DNA of 64,000 nt from Paroedura picta (taxonomy: Eukaryota > Chordata > Lepidosauria > Squamata > Gekkonidae), in the NCBI RefSeq assembly GCF_049243985.1, contig NC_135373.1, positions 82,338,213 through 82,402,212 on the forward strand, written 5' to 3'. Numbering within the stretch: position 1 is the first letter of the stretch; every line of letters starts with the position of its first letter. Made by a program: the position numbers and the translations under genes. This document shows positions 53,154-64,000 of this stretch, in pieces. Under the pieces are notes generated by a model. The model searched no databases. It was not told where the DNA came from and was given only the letters and a program-made list of their open reading frames with translations.

Positions 53154-53456
53154 TAAAGGTATCCCCTGTGCAAGCACCGAGTCATGTCTGACCCTTGGGG
53201 TGATGCCCTCTAGCGTTTTCTTGGCAGACTCAATACGGGGTGGTTTGCCAGTGCCTTCCCCAGTCATGACCGTTTACCCCCCAGCAAGCTGGGTACTCAT
53301 TTTACCGACCTCGGAAGGATGGAAGGCTGAGTCAACCTTGAGCCGGCTGCTGGGATTGAACTCCCAGCCTTATGGGCAAAGCTGTCAGACGGCTGCCTTA
53401 CCACTCTGCGCCACAAGAGGCTCATCACTTGTGGCACTCTGCGCCACAAGAGGCTC
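53154..53456 (-). repeat. Sauria-type SINE with duplicated head
   Basis: Full-length reverse copy with a perfect 12-base target duplication AACTCTAGTAGG (53142-53153 and 53457-53468). The tRNA-like head end is present twice in a row: CACTCTGCGCCACAAGAGG at 53402-53420 and again at 53435-53453, separated by CTCATCACTTGTGG. Confidence 0.94.
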
Positions 53457-54564
53457 AACTCTAGTAGGCCAGATGCTAATTGCAAAGTTTTTCCCCCTTT
53501 CTTGTAAAACTGTGAAGGCAGAATGAGTGAAACCTATGGCCCACAAGCGATTCCCAGGATTAGTTCCCAGGATTAATCTAAATAAATACATAAATAAATG
53601 TGTACAACATCATCTAATGTTGCAAATATTTGATACATCTGTTACGAGATTGTTGGCTTCAGATCCCCTATTCAGATCCCCTATCCCCTATCACAGCCTT
53701 AACAAGGAGTTTGCTTTGCATTACAGATAGTGCACAAAACTATACCAGTGACAATTAGAGTGAACACCACTGCTCCTTGTGTCTAGGGCTATTATAGCCT
53801 GGACAAAAAGAATTACAACTAGCCCTAGACAGTAACCCTCTACTTGCAGAGGATGACAGTGAGCTACTTAAAACTGTATCTTCTTTGGTAGATGCTACCT
53901 TGTACACATTAGCCTTCATCAAGAGCCTTAGCTTCAACAGCAGCAGATAGAAAACTTTTGTGACTGTGAACATGGCAGGCAGACCAACATTCCATGTCCA
54001 TAGTTTTGAGTATTCCTTCAAGTAAACAGGCTGTTTGGAGACATACTTAATAAAATCTTGATTGGGACTAGGGACAAGGAAAAAGTTTTCTCTAGGAAAT
54101 TAAGTTGTGATGAGCATAGTAGGCCCTTTGGAAAATTTTCCTTTGTGCCTAACATAAAGTATGCACCATTAAGCAACAGTAGAAACAGCTGGAACCAACC
54201 CAGACAGGTATTCAGAAGAGGAAACTTCAACAAGCCAAATGTCAATAAAACTGACACAACAGTCTGAGGTACTAAGTTCTGAGTTCTAAGACTTGTCTTA
54301 GAGGTTGCTGTGGTGGAAGGATGACCTTTGCCTTTTTAAAGAGGTATGGTCCAGACATCTGGCACACATCTGGGCAATGGAAGATCATTCCCAATGGATA
54401 CACAATAGAGACTCTCAATTTCCACTGGAGCGATTCATGGCTTCTCCCATATCTTCTCCCATGGCTTCTCTCCAAATCCACAGGGCACTCTAGAACGGTT
54501 GTGATGATCAAACATGTTTTCAGCACTGCTGAAGTGGAGAAGGGACAAGGAGATTACTCACCTT

Positions 54565-54930
54565 TTATGTATTTTATATTTATTTATATTTGTCTATTGT
54601 ATTTATATACTGCCTTCCCTCCCCCCCCCGCTGCTCAGGGTGGTTTACCGAGAACAGGGAAATCATAAGACAGGTACAACATAGTGCAGTAATAGCATCA
54701 GATAATGGCAACAGCAGTAACAGGGGAAACAGTAACATCTAATAATGATTACTAACGGAAACGTTAACATGTGAACTGTAACCTCATAGGTTAGCCAATC
54801 CAGTATTGCTCTTTGGTGTGCTTAATGGGCATGTCTTTGTGGTAGATGTTGCTGATTTAATTGACCTCAACGAAATGCCTAGCAAAAGAGCTCCATTTTG
54901 CAGGCCCTGCAGAATTATACTGTTTTGTCA
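54565..54930 (-). repeat. L2-type LINE 3' end, reverse
   Basis: TTTATATACTGCCTTCCC at the left, then GCTCAGGGTGGTTTACCG, and to the right AAAGAGCTCCATTTTGCAGG and CCCTGCAGAAT, the reverse of the L2 C-terminus. Nested in the DIRS-like fossil. Confidence 0.7.
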
Positions 54931-55521
54931 CAGAATGGGGACTGGAGAGCTGTATTCAAATTTAAGAACTTCAATGGATTATAAATCTGAGACACTTCAG
55001 AATCAAGGTATTATGGCCAATGAGCAACTTTCTTTACCTGAAGACTTGCAGACATTAAAAAAAAAACCTTTTGGAGACTTTCCTGTGTATTCCTGTGTAT
55101 CCACTTCCACTTTAGGAAGAGTCATCACCAATTCAGGGAATGTCCTTTTCAATTTATCTACTATGCGGAGAGTGTTCTAAAATATTCTAGTTAACCCAGT
55201 AATGGTCTTAAGAAAGCAAGGTGTACTTTCTTTCCTACTCAGCCTGTTAATCTGATCAAATTCCAGACACCACATTAAATTGCCTATTTCTCTTTGGCAA
55301 GATTAGATGGAGGAGTTACAAGTGACAGTAATAAAAGGCAAATCTTCAGATTTAATTATTCTTTTCAGTCTCATGGGACTGATGATCTCAAATATAGATG
55401 CACTACAATTGGGCAGACTTGACACCAGAATTCTGCAGCAGTTTCTGAGACCCTTTCGAGACCAGATTGTGAAAAGGCAAGATACCTTTGTCTGAGGCTC
55501 TTTTAAAAATTATTATTATTA

Positions 55522-55785
55522 GAAGAATTGGTTCCTTTATGCCATTTTTCTCTACCCGAAGGAGTCTCAAAGCAGCTTACATTTGCCTTCCCTTTCCTCA
55601 CCCCACCACAGACATCTTGTGAGGTAGGTGAGAAACCCTGATATTACTGCTCAGTCAGAACAGCTTTATCAGTGCTGTGGCAAATACAAGGACACCCAGC
55701 TGGTTGCATGTGGGGGAGCACGGAATCAAACCCAGCTTGCCAGATTAGAAGTCTGCACTCCTTAACCACTACACCAAGCTGATGT
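55522..55785 (-). repeat. tRNA-derived SINE (AGCCAGTTTGGTGTAG type), reverse
   Basis: Reverse copy: GAAGAATTGGTTCCTTTATG, CTCTACCCGAAGGAGTCTCA, CACCCAGCTGGTTGCATG, and CTTAACCACTACACCAAGCT at the head. Nested in the DIRS-like fossil. Confidence 0.8.
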
Positions 55786-56550
55786 ACAGACTCAACCTGT
55801 CTGGCTGGTGTGACACATGAGACGGAGTTCCAGTACATGGTTAATAGAGCCATGTGGAAATGATCTTACCTGTCAATCAGCTTTAACTCAAGGTGGAACA
55901 GATACAGCAAGTAGCAAATGCTCTGACTTATCTTTCATATTATCTAAGAGGAAGATGGCATCTAAAGAAGAAAATCTTGACCTGATCTTGGGCCACTTCA
56001 GTCTTCCCCCTCCCCCTGAGAATGGTCAGACAGTCATATTCCATCTCCCATGGAATTGCAGAAGCAATGGATGCCTTGATGTTGAATTGGCCAAGAGGTT
56101 TATTGTATGCCCTCCATATTTGATTAGGATAATCAGGAAGTTGTAGTGGTCCCTTTTTAGCCTAACTAGCCATGTTTCTCAGCACCCCTGCAAATGTCAT
56201 CAGATCCACTACTTAAGGTACCAGTAGTGCTGGTCATGTTGCACCAGGGACCAATTTAGTATCCTCATCCAAAGGTGACTGCTTGGGAGCCAAAAGGGAT
56301 GATTTTCTGAGACTAGATTATACTTAACAAGTGCAGGCACCATCTTAGCATTTGAATGACACAGCTTGGCACGTGTTGTGTTCAGCACGAGTCCTCCAAT
56401 ACATAACAGAAGAGAATAAGGGAGGGTGACTCCCACCCAGGAGACAGAAAGAGGCGGCGGGGAGGGGGGGAATGATCCTGTCTTTCTGAGTGAATAGTGG
56501 GAATGGCCCATCAAAATGCCCTTCTTGTCTCAGAGGAGAAGGACCCTTCA

Positions 56551-57050
56551 CAGTAAGTTTCCAGTGGGTTTTCGATACTTCTTTTAATAAATGCATCTGT
56601 CAAGCATTTTCATCCTGCCCTTTGTGGAGAAACCATCTGTGCTTCTAGGGGAGGGCTTCTAGAAGAAGGGCTTGAATGTGTGATCTCTTGTCTATTGTGT
56701 AGGAACATTAAGTTTGACTTTTGTTGGCTGTACCTGGTAGCTACCTATTAGGAAGTTATATAGCAACAAGAGACTCAGTTACCAGTTTACCAAAATTGTA
56801 GTTCAAGTGTATTACCACTTTAGCAAAGATTAAACTGAAAATTGCAGCTACCATCCCCAAAAGAGCAAGAGATGGAAGTGTCAGCAGTGATACAGCTCTG
56901 TGTGGTTGAAGAGATGATACTAAAAATCTGCCAACAAAGTTTCTCGCCCCTTATGTGTAACATTTACATAAGGGGCAAGAATCCTTGTCCCCTGCCCACT
57001 CCCGCCTCCCTGACTAACCTGGGTGGCTTTTGGGTGCTACAGTTGGTCCG
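56551..57050. other. unassigned stretch with a perfect hairpin
   Basis: 56946-56976 is GCCCCTTATGT, a 9-base loop, and ACATAAGGGGC: an 11-base perfect stem. Otherwise no gene. Confidence 0.6.
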
Positions 57051-57420
57051 CACAGATGCCTACTTGCTGCTGCCACCTCCACCAGTCTTCCCAGGCTGCT
57101 CCTGCACTCTGGAGAGTGGAAGCAGCCTTGTAAGCCTGGCAGAGGCGGCGCCGGCACAACAAGCCTCAGCACCAAGGCCTGCTTGCTGCTGCTGTCTCTG
57201 CCAATCTTCTTAGGCTTTGGAAGCCTGGCGCCATAGCGGCGAGCCCTAGTACCAAGGCATGCTTGTTACTCTGGCGCCGTGGCCATTGGCGAGTGTCTTC
57301 CAAGGCCACTCCTGCTCCTTGAAGGGCGAGAGCGGCCTCGGAAGACTGACAGCGATGCTGGTGCCAGATCAACGAGTGCACCTCAGTGCAAGGCCTCGCT
57401 GCTCTGGCACCACCCACTTG
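57050..57420. repeat. GC-rich degenerate tandem repeat, units of 80-120 bases
   Basis: AGATGCCTACTTGCTGC, CAAGGCCTGCTTGCTGC (57174) and CAAGGCATGCTTGTTAC (57255) start similar units, each followed by a CCAATCTTC/CTTCCAAGG segment and AAGCCTGGC. Open frames here reflect composition. Confidence 0.6.
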
Positions 57421-57532
57421 CATGGTCCCTAAAGTGGGATAATGAACATCATGTCCATTATTGTTTCCGTTATAGGTGCCATGCCAATAGATGTTCCACA
57501 TCAAAAATGCCAAATACCCATAGACTGTAAAG

Positions 57533-57826
57533 GAGAGCCAGTTTGGTGTAGTGCTTAGGAATGCAGACTTCTAATCTGGCTAGCTGGGTTCCATTCTGCG
57601 CTCCCCCACATGCAACCAGCTGGATGCCCTTGGGCTCACCACAGTACTGATAAAGCTGTTTGACGGAGCAGTGATATCAGGGCTCTCTCAGCCTCACCCA
57701 TCTCACAGGGTGTCTGTTGTGTGGAGAGGAAAGGGATGGCAACTGTAAGCTGCTTTGAGACTCCTTTGGGTAGAGAAAAGCGGCATATAAGAACCAACTC
57801 CTCCTCCTCCTCCTCCTCCTTCTTCC
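57533..57826 (+). repeat. tRNA-derived SINE (AGCCAGTTTGGTGTAG type) with (CTC)n tail
   Basis: GAGAGCCAGTTTGGTGTAG head, body as at 17.9 kb, 3' end GCGGCATATAAGAACC followed by a (CTC)n/CTT microsatellite at 57797-57826. One of the better-preserved copies. Confidence 0.85.
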
Positions 57827-58959
57827 TTTGACCCGTGAAGAATTAGTTTTCCTGAACAGTATGTGTGTTCAGCATGCTTGGAACCTCTAGGAACTCAAAC
57901 TTGGAAACATAATGATGTTTTATACCTGCTAACGTACCTTTTAAAGGAAAAAATAATTTACTTTGTGAAAGAAGATAATCTAAATTCTGCCCAAGACTGA
58001 AATATTGCTCTGCAGGTGTAAGCCCAATGCATTACTTAAATGATATAGGTAAGCCTTAAAGCATCTGCTGCTTTTCTAGGAACGCCAGCACTAGAGAGAA
58101 TGTAATAAATGCAACAACCATTAGTGGTACAAATATCAGGGTGGAGAGTGAAGGGTGTCATATGCAACAAGATTAAGTAGGTCACTGATAAGAGAGCAGG
58201 CGACTTGTCTCTATCTGCCTGTTTTTTTTTCCTTTGGCAATAGTTTAAGTGAAAGAAAAGTGTAAATCTGTCCCTGCATCTTCCTGCACGTTGCTCCAAG
58301 TAGCTATTCCTGCAATAATAATTGTATCTCTTTGACTCAGAACTAATATTGACATGTTTCAGTCACACCCAATTCTAATTACTGCTTGCTTGCTTTTCCT
58401 ACAAGTAGCATTAGCTGTCAAGGTGAGCATGCCAGTATTGTAAGCTATATTGTAAGCTATAAATACCCCAGCATGGAGATTACCTTTTTATAGGTGAGCG
58501 GAACATTGCCTGGATTGTTTTTTCCAACATTTCACTTTTTAAAAAAGCAAATAAATAGGAAAAAATGCTTGCAATCAGTATCTTATTTAGCAGCGTCTTC
58601 TCTGGCAAGGTAGCAACTATAAGACAAAGCAGAAATTTAAAGAAATGAACATCCTGATGAGGCAGTGATGAAGTATTTCCTAATATGACTTAGATGTAGA
58701 AGCTTGCTTTTTAGATTGGTACATGTTCTCAGCTGGTTTAAGCCAGTGAGCCAGTAAGAAGACAGATGCTGCAAAGAAAGTGACTTCATGGTTGGCTGTA
58801 CAGGATGGAGCAGAGGCAGCAGCAACTTTTGGTGCGGCAGACAGGAGGAATACATCTCTTATTGAGTTATCATCCTTGCAGCATGTATGGTGGCTACAAA
58901 GGAAGCACCTTTCTTTGCAACCTGTCTTCAATAGACCCAAGAACATTTTAAACCCCGTA
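57827..58959. other. unassigned stretch
   Basis: AT-rich; TATTGTAAGCTATA is duplicated near 58436-58460. No gene. Confidence 0.4.
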
Positions 58960-59111
58960 ATCGAGGATGCGGAGACTAGACGAGTAAGACTATGCCATCA
59001 TTGTTGCTACTGTGACCAGTTGGTTACTAATTATTGTAATTTTATTGTTATCGTATGGTTTTTAGGGGATGGGGTTATGTAAGCCACCCCAAGCCTTCGG
59101 GGGGAGGTGGG

Positions 59112-59168
<57 letters not shown>
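58960..59168 (+). repeat. L2-type LINE 3' end with (TAA)n tail
   Basis: GTTATGTAAGCCACCCCAAG, GGGGGGAGGTGGGATA, then a (TAA)n microsatellite at 59112-59167, about 18 units, formed on the element's tail. Confidence 0.75.
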
Positions 59169-59170
<2 letters not shown>

Positions 59171-59398
59171 TACTCCACTCTTCACTATCCAAAGGATTCC
59201 CAAAGCGGCTTACAGACATCTTTCCCTTCCTCTTCCCACAGCAGACACCATGCAAGGTAAGTGGGACTGAGAGAATCTAGAGAGAACTGTGACTGACCTA
59301 AGGTTACCAAGCTGGCTGCATGCGGAGGAGTGGAGAATCAGACCCAGTTCTCTGGATTTGAGTCTGCTGCTCTTTAACTATTATGCCACATTGGCTCC
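59169..59398 (-). repeat. tRNA-derived SINE (AGCCAGTTTGGTGTAG type), reverse, diverged
   Basis: CCAAAGGATTCCCAAAGCGG, CAAGCTGGCTGCATGCGG, TTTAACTATTATGCCACATT at the head. Sits directly after the (TAA)n tract. Confidence 0.7.
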
Positions 59399-59984
59399 CA
59401 AGATGACGTGCATGTCTGCTGTTCTGGTGCTCCATGCTTTTGCTTGAATGCAAACAAGCTTAACTTGTTATGCAGATACTTGTTATGAAATGTAGTATGT
59501 CTCTGGCTGCTTGCTGCATGTCATTGGAAGTTGCATGCATATGCAAGTTTGCAAATCACCCAGGAGTCACTCAAACAATCTAGATGATGCTGAGTTCAGT
59601 GGAACATACCATAACCCAGAGGTGTACAAGTCAAAGAGTTACTTTGAAGACTGAAGTTCCAAAATATTAAAATTGCATTAAAAATCCAGATTTAAATAAA
59701 AAATAAGAAAAGAAAGAAGCCAATCCTTTATATTATCCCTTTCAAGAGTTAGCACCCATTAGTCAGCACCCCGGATCTGGAAATAAATAGAAAATTCTAA
59801 TCCACTTCAAAAATTAGTGAGGAAAATTGAATTTAGTCAATGTTGCAAAGATAAATATATCCAGTATATTTTGTCAAAATCCTTTTCAGCCACAAGCGAG
59901 AAAATGGCAAATATTTAAAGCAACCAGTTCAGTGACCACCCTCAGATTATCAGAGTTTTGCCTATTTTTTTATTTTAGTATTAA
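59399..59984. other. unassigned AT-rich stretch
   Basis: No gene or clear repeat. Confidence 0.4.
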
Positions 59985-60430
59985 AATAAAATAACATTTA
60001 TATACTGCCCTCTCAGTATGGCTCAGGGCAGTATACAAAGTGGGTTAAATTAACAATAAATTAAAATGGTATAAAATATTAATAGTATGAAACAAAATAA
60101 AAACTAAGTAATGAATTAGCATTGAGAAATAGCAGCTTCCAAATATTCATTGCCCATAAGTCTCCAGACTAGGTGTCACTCAGTGGAAGTGCTTTGTAGG
60201 GGAGGGCCACAGATGTTATATGAAGTCATTGGCTCCAACCAAAATCTTGGAAGAGCTCCGTCTTGCAGGCCCTGCAGAACTGTACCAACTCTGACAGGCC
60301 CCGGGTCTCCTCTGGGAACTCATTCTACTAAGTAGGGTCTAGGACTGAAACATCCTGGCTCCGGTTGAGGCCAAACATACTTCCTTAGGGCCAGTTGCCA
60401 GCAAATGGTTGGAATTTGCAGAGTGGAGTA
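59985..60430 (-). repeat. L2-type LINE 3' end, reverse
   Basis: TTATATACTGCCCTCTCAG, GGCTCAGGGCAGTATAC at the left; AGAGCTCCGTCTTGCAGGCC and GGGAACTCATTCTACTAAG (reverse of the WNEFP block) at the right. Among the longer L2 ends here. Confidence 0.75.
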
Positions 60431-61854
60431 CCGGGGGGGGGGAGAGGAAGACCCAAATTCAAATCAATCTGAATTCAACAGTATTGACAATGGAATACAA
60501 AGTAAGTGCAGATTCAGCCCTGGATGCAGCAAGAACATCCTTATCAATAATAACCTAATAGTGATTATATTATTTCTGACACAGAGGCCACCCACTTTAT
60601 GTCTATACAGTTCTTTTACTCTGGCCTCCCTTTCTTCAAGTCACTTTGCACTGAAGAGTAGGTGGTCTTGCCATCTCTTTTGCTCAGGAATGATAGACCA
60701 ATCATTTCCAATTCAGAGGTCTTCAGAGGTGGCTTGTCCAAAATCACAGAAAGTGGACTCTCCTGAGAGCACGTGTTTATTAATCCTTAGACATGCTCAA
60801 AGTAACCATTTTGGTATAAGTGAAATGTGCTTCCAATTTTAATTTAGGAAAGCGTCAATGCTGCAAGTTTGAGAACCAGTGAGACTCAATGCAGACATAA
60901 TCTGTGATAAGCATGAATATAGCATGTTGCCACATCTGTATGCTGCTCTTCCTCCTCCCCTCTTCCCTGTAGTCCTTTGAATTCTGGTTTGTGGAAAGGA
61001 AACAAGCCCTGGAATACCCAGATGCTGTAGCATAAGCCATGAATTTGAGCCCAAAAAAGCTTATGGCACACTACTTATTGATCTTTGAAGTGTCACAAGA
61101 TACAAAAGTATCTTGGTTCCTAAGCTAGCCTCACAGAAGAGAATGGTACACTGTTTTTTTGTGAACTACTGTTTTTTTAACTACAATCCCTCCACTTCCT
61201 CTAAGGCCTTCTAAACAGACTTTTAGATGTATGCATGAAGAATTTGTGTCTTGATATGTGTCTGTTGAAATACAAGGACACCATTATATAACTTTATAAA
61301 AATGATAATCAGGTTTGAAAGTAGAAAGTAGAAAGCATTAGCTTGGGGAATTGAAGGAGACAATTCCCATCTGATTGAACAAACATTTCAGTTGTCAGCT
61401 AGGGCCAACATTAAATGGACCAGCTGTCTGTGTCAGCAGCATAGGGTTGCCAGGGTAACAGTGGCTGTTTAAAGAAGAATGTAGCTGACAGGGCAAGTTT
61501 TTGATCTGTGAGTTGAGGGAAGGAATTTGGTGTGATCATGCATCAGCCTTCCTAATCACACACACTCAAGAACTCAAAGCTATGTGGGCGGCATGTAGCA
61601 ATTTACAGTTTTGTTGCAGCTTGTATAGGGCTTCAAATTACTTCATTTCTTAGGAGCCAAAGCACTCAGAGCATAACTATGAAAACTCCCTTTGTTCTGA
61701 TTTTGAGGCATAGTACTTTAGACTCATTGCCATGCTTGAAATGGTGATACCTAAAAGTACAATTGCAGAGCTGATGGATACCTTCAACTTCAGAATTTTC
61801 ATTACTTGCATTTCATGTTGAAAATGCAAGTTCATATGCACCCTGAGGTAATAC
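60431..61854. other. unassigned stretch
   Basis: No gene recognised; open frames lack domains. Confidence 0.4.
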
Positions 61855-61950
61855 TGTAATGGTGCTGTCCTAAGCAGAGTCACACCCTTGAACATCCATG
61901 AAAGTCTGTAGGCTCAGAAGAATGTAATTCTCCTATGGATGGCAGTGTAC
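61855..61950. mobile_element. palindromic MITE, decayed
   Basis: GCTGTCCTAAGCAGAGTCAC and the inverse-like AGAATGTAATTCTCCTATGG around a centre near ATCCATGAAAGTCTG. Same family as 45.6 kb. Confidence 0.55.
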
Positions 61951-62224
61951 ATCTAACTCTATTGATGTATTTAGCATTTTGCACATTGCCATTCTGGTTT
62001 CCCAAATTATTTGGTTTCTAAATGATTAACAACACATTAGAGAAACTGTAAAATGGAGTACTTTAATCTGACTTGATTAAACTATTGCTAATTCAGAACT
62101 CAGTTTTAGGCTGAAAAATGATAATAAATAAAATAATAAGTGTCTGTGTTTATTCCTCTGTTTAAGATTGGATATGATGGACATGCAATGTGACTTGTTC
62201 ATGGGGGAGGCTGCAGAGGATTGC

Positions 62225-62570
62225 TGGTAATTAAGCAGTTCTGCAGGGCCTGCAAGATGGAGCTCTTCTGCCAGGCGTTTGGTTGAGGCCGGGTTATGGA
62301 AGATCTGGCCCCTCCTCCGGTGCCCTTTGGGACCCTCAACTGTTGTCTCCTGACATTGATGCCTGCCTGCTACATTTGTCTAAGCTTATAGGACAGCTAG
62401 TATGGGGATTTATTGGGATGGGGGTGGTTGGTTAGGAAGGGTGAGAGGAGTTTTTAAAGGTTTTGATTGGTTTTACCTTATTGTAATTTTATGCAGTTGT
62501 AAACCACTGCAGGCCAGCTGTGCTGGGAGTAGCAGGATAAAAATAGAACAAACAAATAAATAAAATTTGC
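62225..62570 (+). repeat. L2-type LINE 3' end
   Basis: CAGTTCTGCAGGGCCTGCAA, GATGGAGCTCTTCTGCCAGG, CGTTTGGTTGAGG (coding for FCRACKMELFCQAFG), then a 3' tail with GTAAACCACTGCAGGCC and AAATAAATAAA. Confidence 0.85.
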
Positions 62571-63502
62571 AGTTTTAAAAATATATTTCTCTGTGATAGG
62601 GGTACAATATTTGTGAAGGATGTGTGTTGGAAAGACAACTTGGACAGTAATGTGAGACATCCAGAAGGGCAGTCAGTCACTGCCACTGTCTTAAATTGAT
62701 CAGTGAAGACTAAAGAAACAACTGTGAACATGGTTAAATCCTTGGAGTAGCATGAACCTAATTATTAAGTAGGTAATATATAGGTAATATCTAGAAGAAA
62801 TTAAAGCATTTGAAAATGCTATCACTGTTGAGCTTATAGACCAGTTTATTTTCAGTGTTTAAAGTAGCAAAAAGGTCCATTATGTGTGAAGTTTGTGACC
62901 TGTGTGACTGATGCAGAATTCATGTAAATATGTTGAATATCTGTTTGAAAAAGTGCTCCATATTGCCTAGTCAGTTGAGAATTTAATTTTTGCTATTGTG
63001 AAATGATTCAACAAAGGTTCAAACTTTATCAGAGTAAGATGTTTCAGGAAGTTAACGTTCTTTCTTCAGAAGGTTGGATTTTTGCCCTTAAACTGTGAAG
63101 TCCAACTAAACTGCAGTTTTTTATCAGCTGTTTGAAGGATTAAAATGTGATGTTAAGGCTAGGGAACAAGGTCTTGCCTCTTCTGAGACCTTTAATAATA
63201 CTGGCATTTGAAGAATGTGTTCGTAAACTTCCAAACTGCATGTAGTTTCTTTCATGTTCTGAAAGCAGCAGCTGTGGCACTTACTTTTGAAGCTTAGTAA
63301 AACCTTACTTTGTAGAGTCCTTTCAGTAGTTGAAATTTCTTTGCATGCCAGTACAAGAACATTATAACATACACAAGTTAAGTATTAAAAGCTTAAATTT
63401 ACTAATGCTTCTAACAAGACGTGAGTGTTTAAAAATGGCAACCTAGTACTGTTCTAGTAAGTTTCTTCTGTTCATTGAGAGGAAAGTCTTGGTTCTTTAG
63501 TG
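62571..63502. other. unassigned AT-rich stretch
   Basis: No gene or repeat I can support. Confidence 0.4.
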
Positions 63503-63775
63503 CAGCAGTCTGCAACCTTTCGGCTGCCACGGACCGCTGCTCCGGAGAGTGGGGAGAGGGCAGCCCGGGGGCCTGCGCACGCGTGGCAGCCCCAGTGCAA
63601 ACGCGCGTGCGCGGACTGCTACGCACGCGCGTTTGCGCCCGGCAGGGGCGCAAACACACGTGCGCGGCAGTCCGCGCATTCGTGTTTGCGCCGCCGTCAT
63701 GTCAGCAGCCCGGCTTCGCCTCCTGCCCCCTCTGGGCCGGCAGCAAATCGGCCGCCAAAGCCCAGTTCCCAGTTC
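63503..63775. mobile_element. hAT element, same family as 29.6 kb, one end missing
   Basis: CAGTCTGCAACCTTTCGGCT is the reverse of the right end of the 29576-30018 element. The interior shares the GTGGCAGCCCCAGTGCAAAC segment and TTTGCGCC-type alternating stretches. The opposite terminus and the target duplication are not visible. Confidence 0.75.
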
Positions 63776-64000
63776 AAACATCTGAGAGTTGTCTAGTAAA
63801 TAAAGAAAAAGAGAAAAGAAAGAAAAAAAGATGTGGACGCTGATGTCTTCTTCTGGGACTTGGGTGATATTGTTGACTCCAGAGACTAGTCTAATTTCGA
63901 CGGATCAAATTTGGCCTCTGGTACTCTGCATAGAGCTGCCAGAGGATGGGGGTGGGGACTTGTACATCCCCCCTTTGCACAGACCACACTATTCACTGGT
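63776..64000. other. unassigned window end
   Basis: Purine-rich AAAGAAAAAGAGAAAAGA run, then unremarkable sequence. Confidence 0.4.

Larger units (their letters stand above)
50578..56550 (+). mobile_element. DIRS-like retroelement fossil with inverted terminal repeats
   Basis: The ends (about 50578-50725 and 56410-56550) are inverted, diverged copies sharing GATGGG, AGGCAGGA/AGACAGGA, TTTCTGTCT and CTGGGTGG motifs. Inverted ends are typical of DIRS elements. Inside are a gag-like region with weak internal repeats (50.85-51.68 kb), further gag-like sequence (52.9-54.27 kb) and reverse-transcriptase-like blocks from 54.3 kb on. A tyrosine recombinase was not identified. The element is clearly old and broken in many places. 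At least five later insertions sit in it: a Harbinger MITE, a hAT element, a Sauria-type SINE, an L2 fragment and a tRNA-derived SINE. Confidence 0.6.

Overview
This is vertebrate nuclear DNA, most likely from a squamate reptile. It is AT-rich, has one spliced housekeeping gene, and carries a repeat load typical of lizards and snakes: SINEs with a tRNA-like head and a Bov-B-type tail (Sauria SINE type), a Bov-B LINE, CR1 and L2 LINEs, many short non-autonomous hAT elements and a DIRS-like retroelement. I cannot name the species. There are no bacterial features; most long open frames are chance, CpG-island or repeat-derived.

Layout. 1-8.2 kb is AT-rich and almost free of recognisable repeats. 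It may be 3'UTR or downstream sequence of the upstream neighbour (CPSF6 by vertebrate synteny, an inference only). 8.2-14.7 kb is intergenic with one SINE, two hAT elements and small fragments. 14.74-20.03 kb is the complete YEATS4 (GAS41) gene on the plus strand: a CpG-island promoter, seven coding exons with GT/AG borders, and a polyadenylation signal. The coding exons sum to 684 nt and give 227 residues, the length I recall for human GAS41. 20-30.6 kb is intergenic, with CR1, L2, SINE and hAT copies. 30.65-31.85 kb is a second strong CpG island. From gene order it is a candidate promoter and first non-coding exon of FRS2, but no FRS2 coding exon was found. 32-64 kb is intron or intergenic sequence dominated by L2, CR1, Bov-B, SINEs and MITEs. 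It includes a fossil DIRS-like element (50.58-56.55 kb) with inverted terminal repeats, into which at least five other elements are nested.

The most striking observation is a (GGGGCC)n tract, 11 perfect units plus partial units, in YEATS4 intron 1, starting about 20 bases after the exon 1 donor. Unit and position both resemble the C9orf72 repeat of human ALS/FTD. If intron 1 were retained, the YEATS4 start codon would read in frame into a Gly-Pro dipeptide repeat. Several transposon insertions are supported directly by target-site duplications, and one Sauria-type SINE has a duplicated head.

All family names come from sequence recognition without database searches. YEATS4 is certain, the LINE classes are near certain, and several small repeats can only be described.
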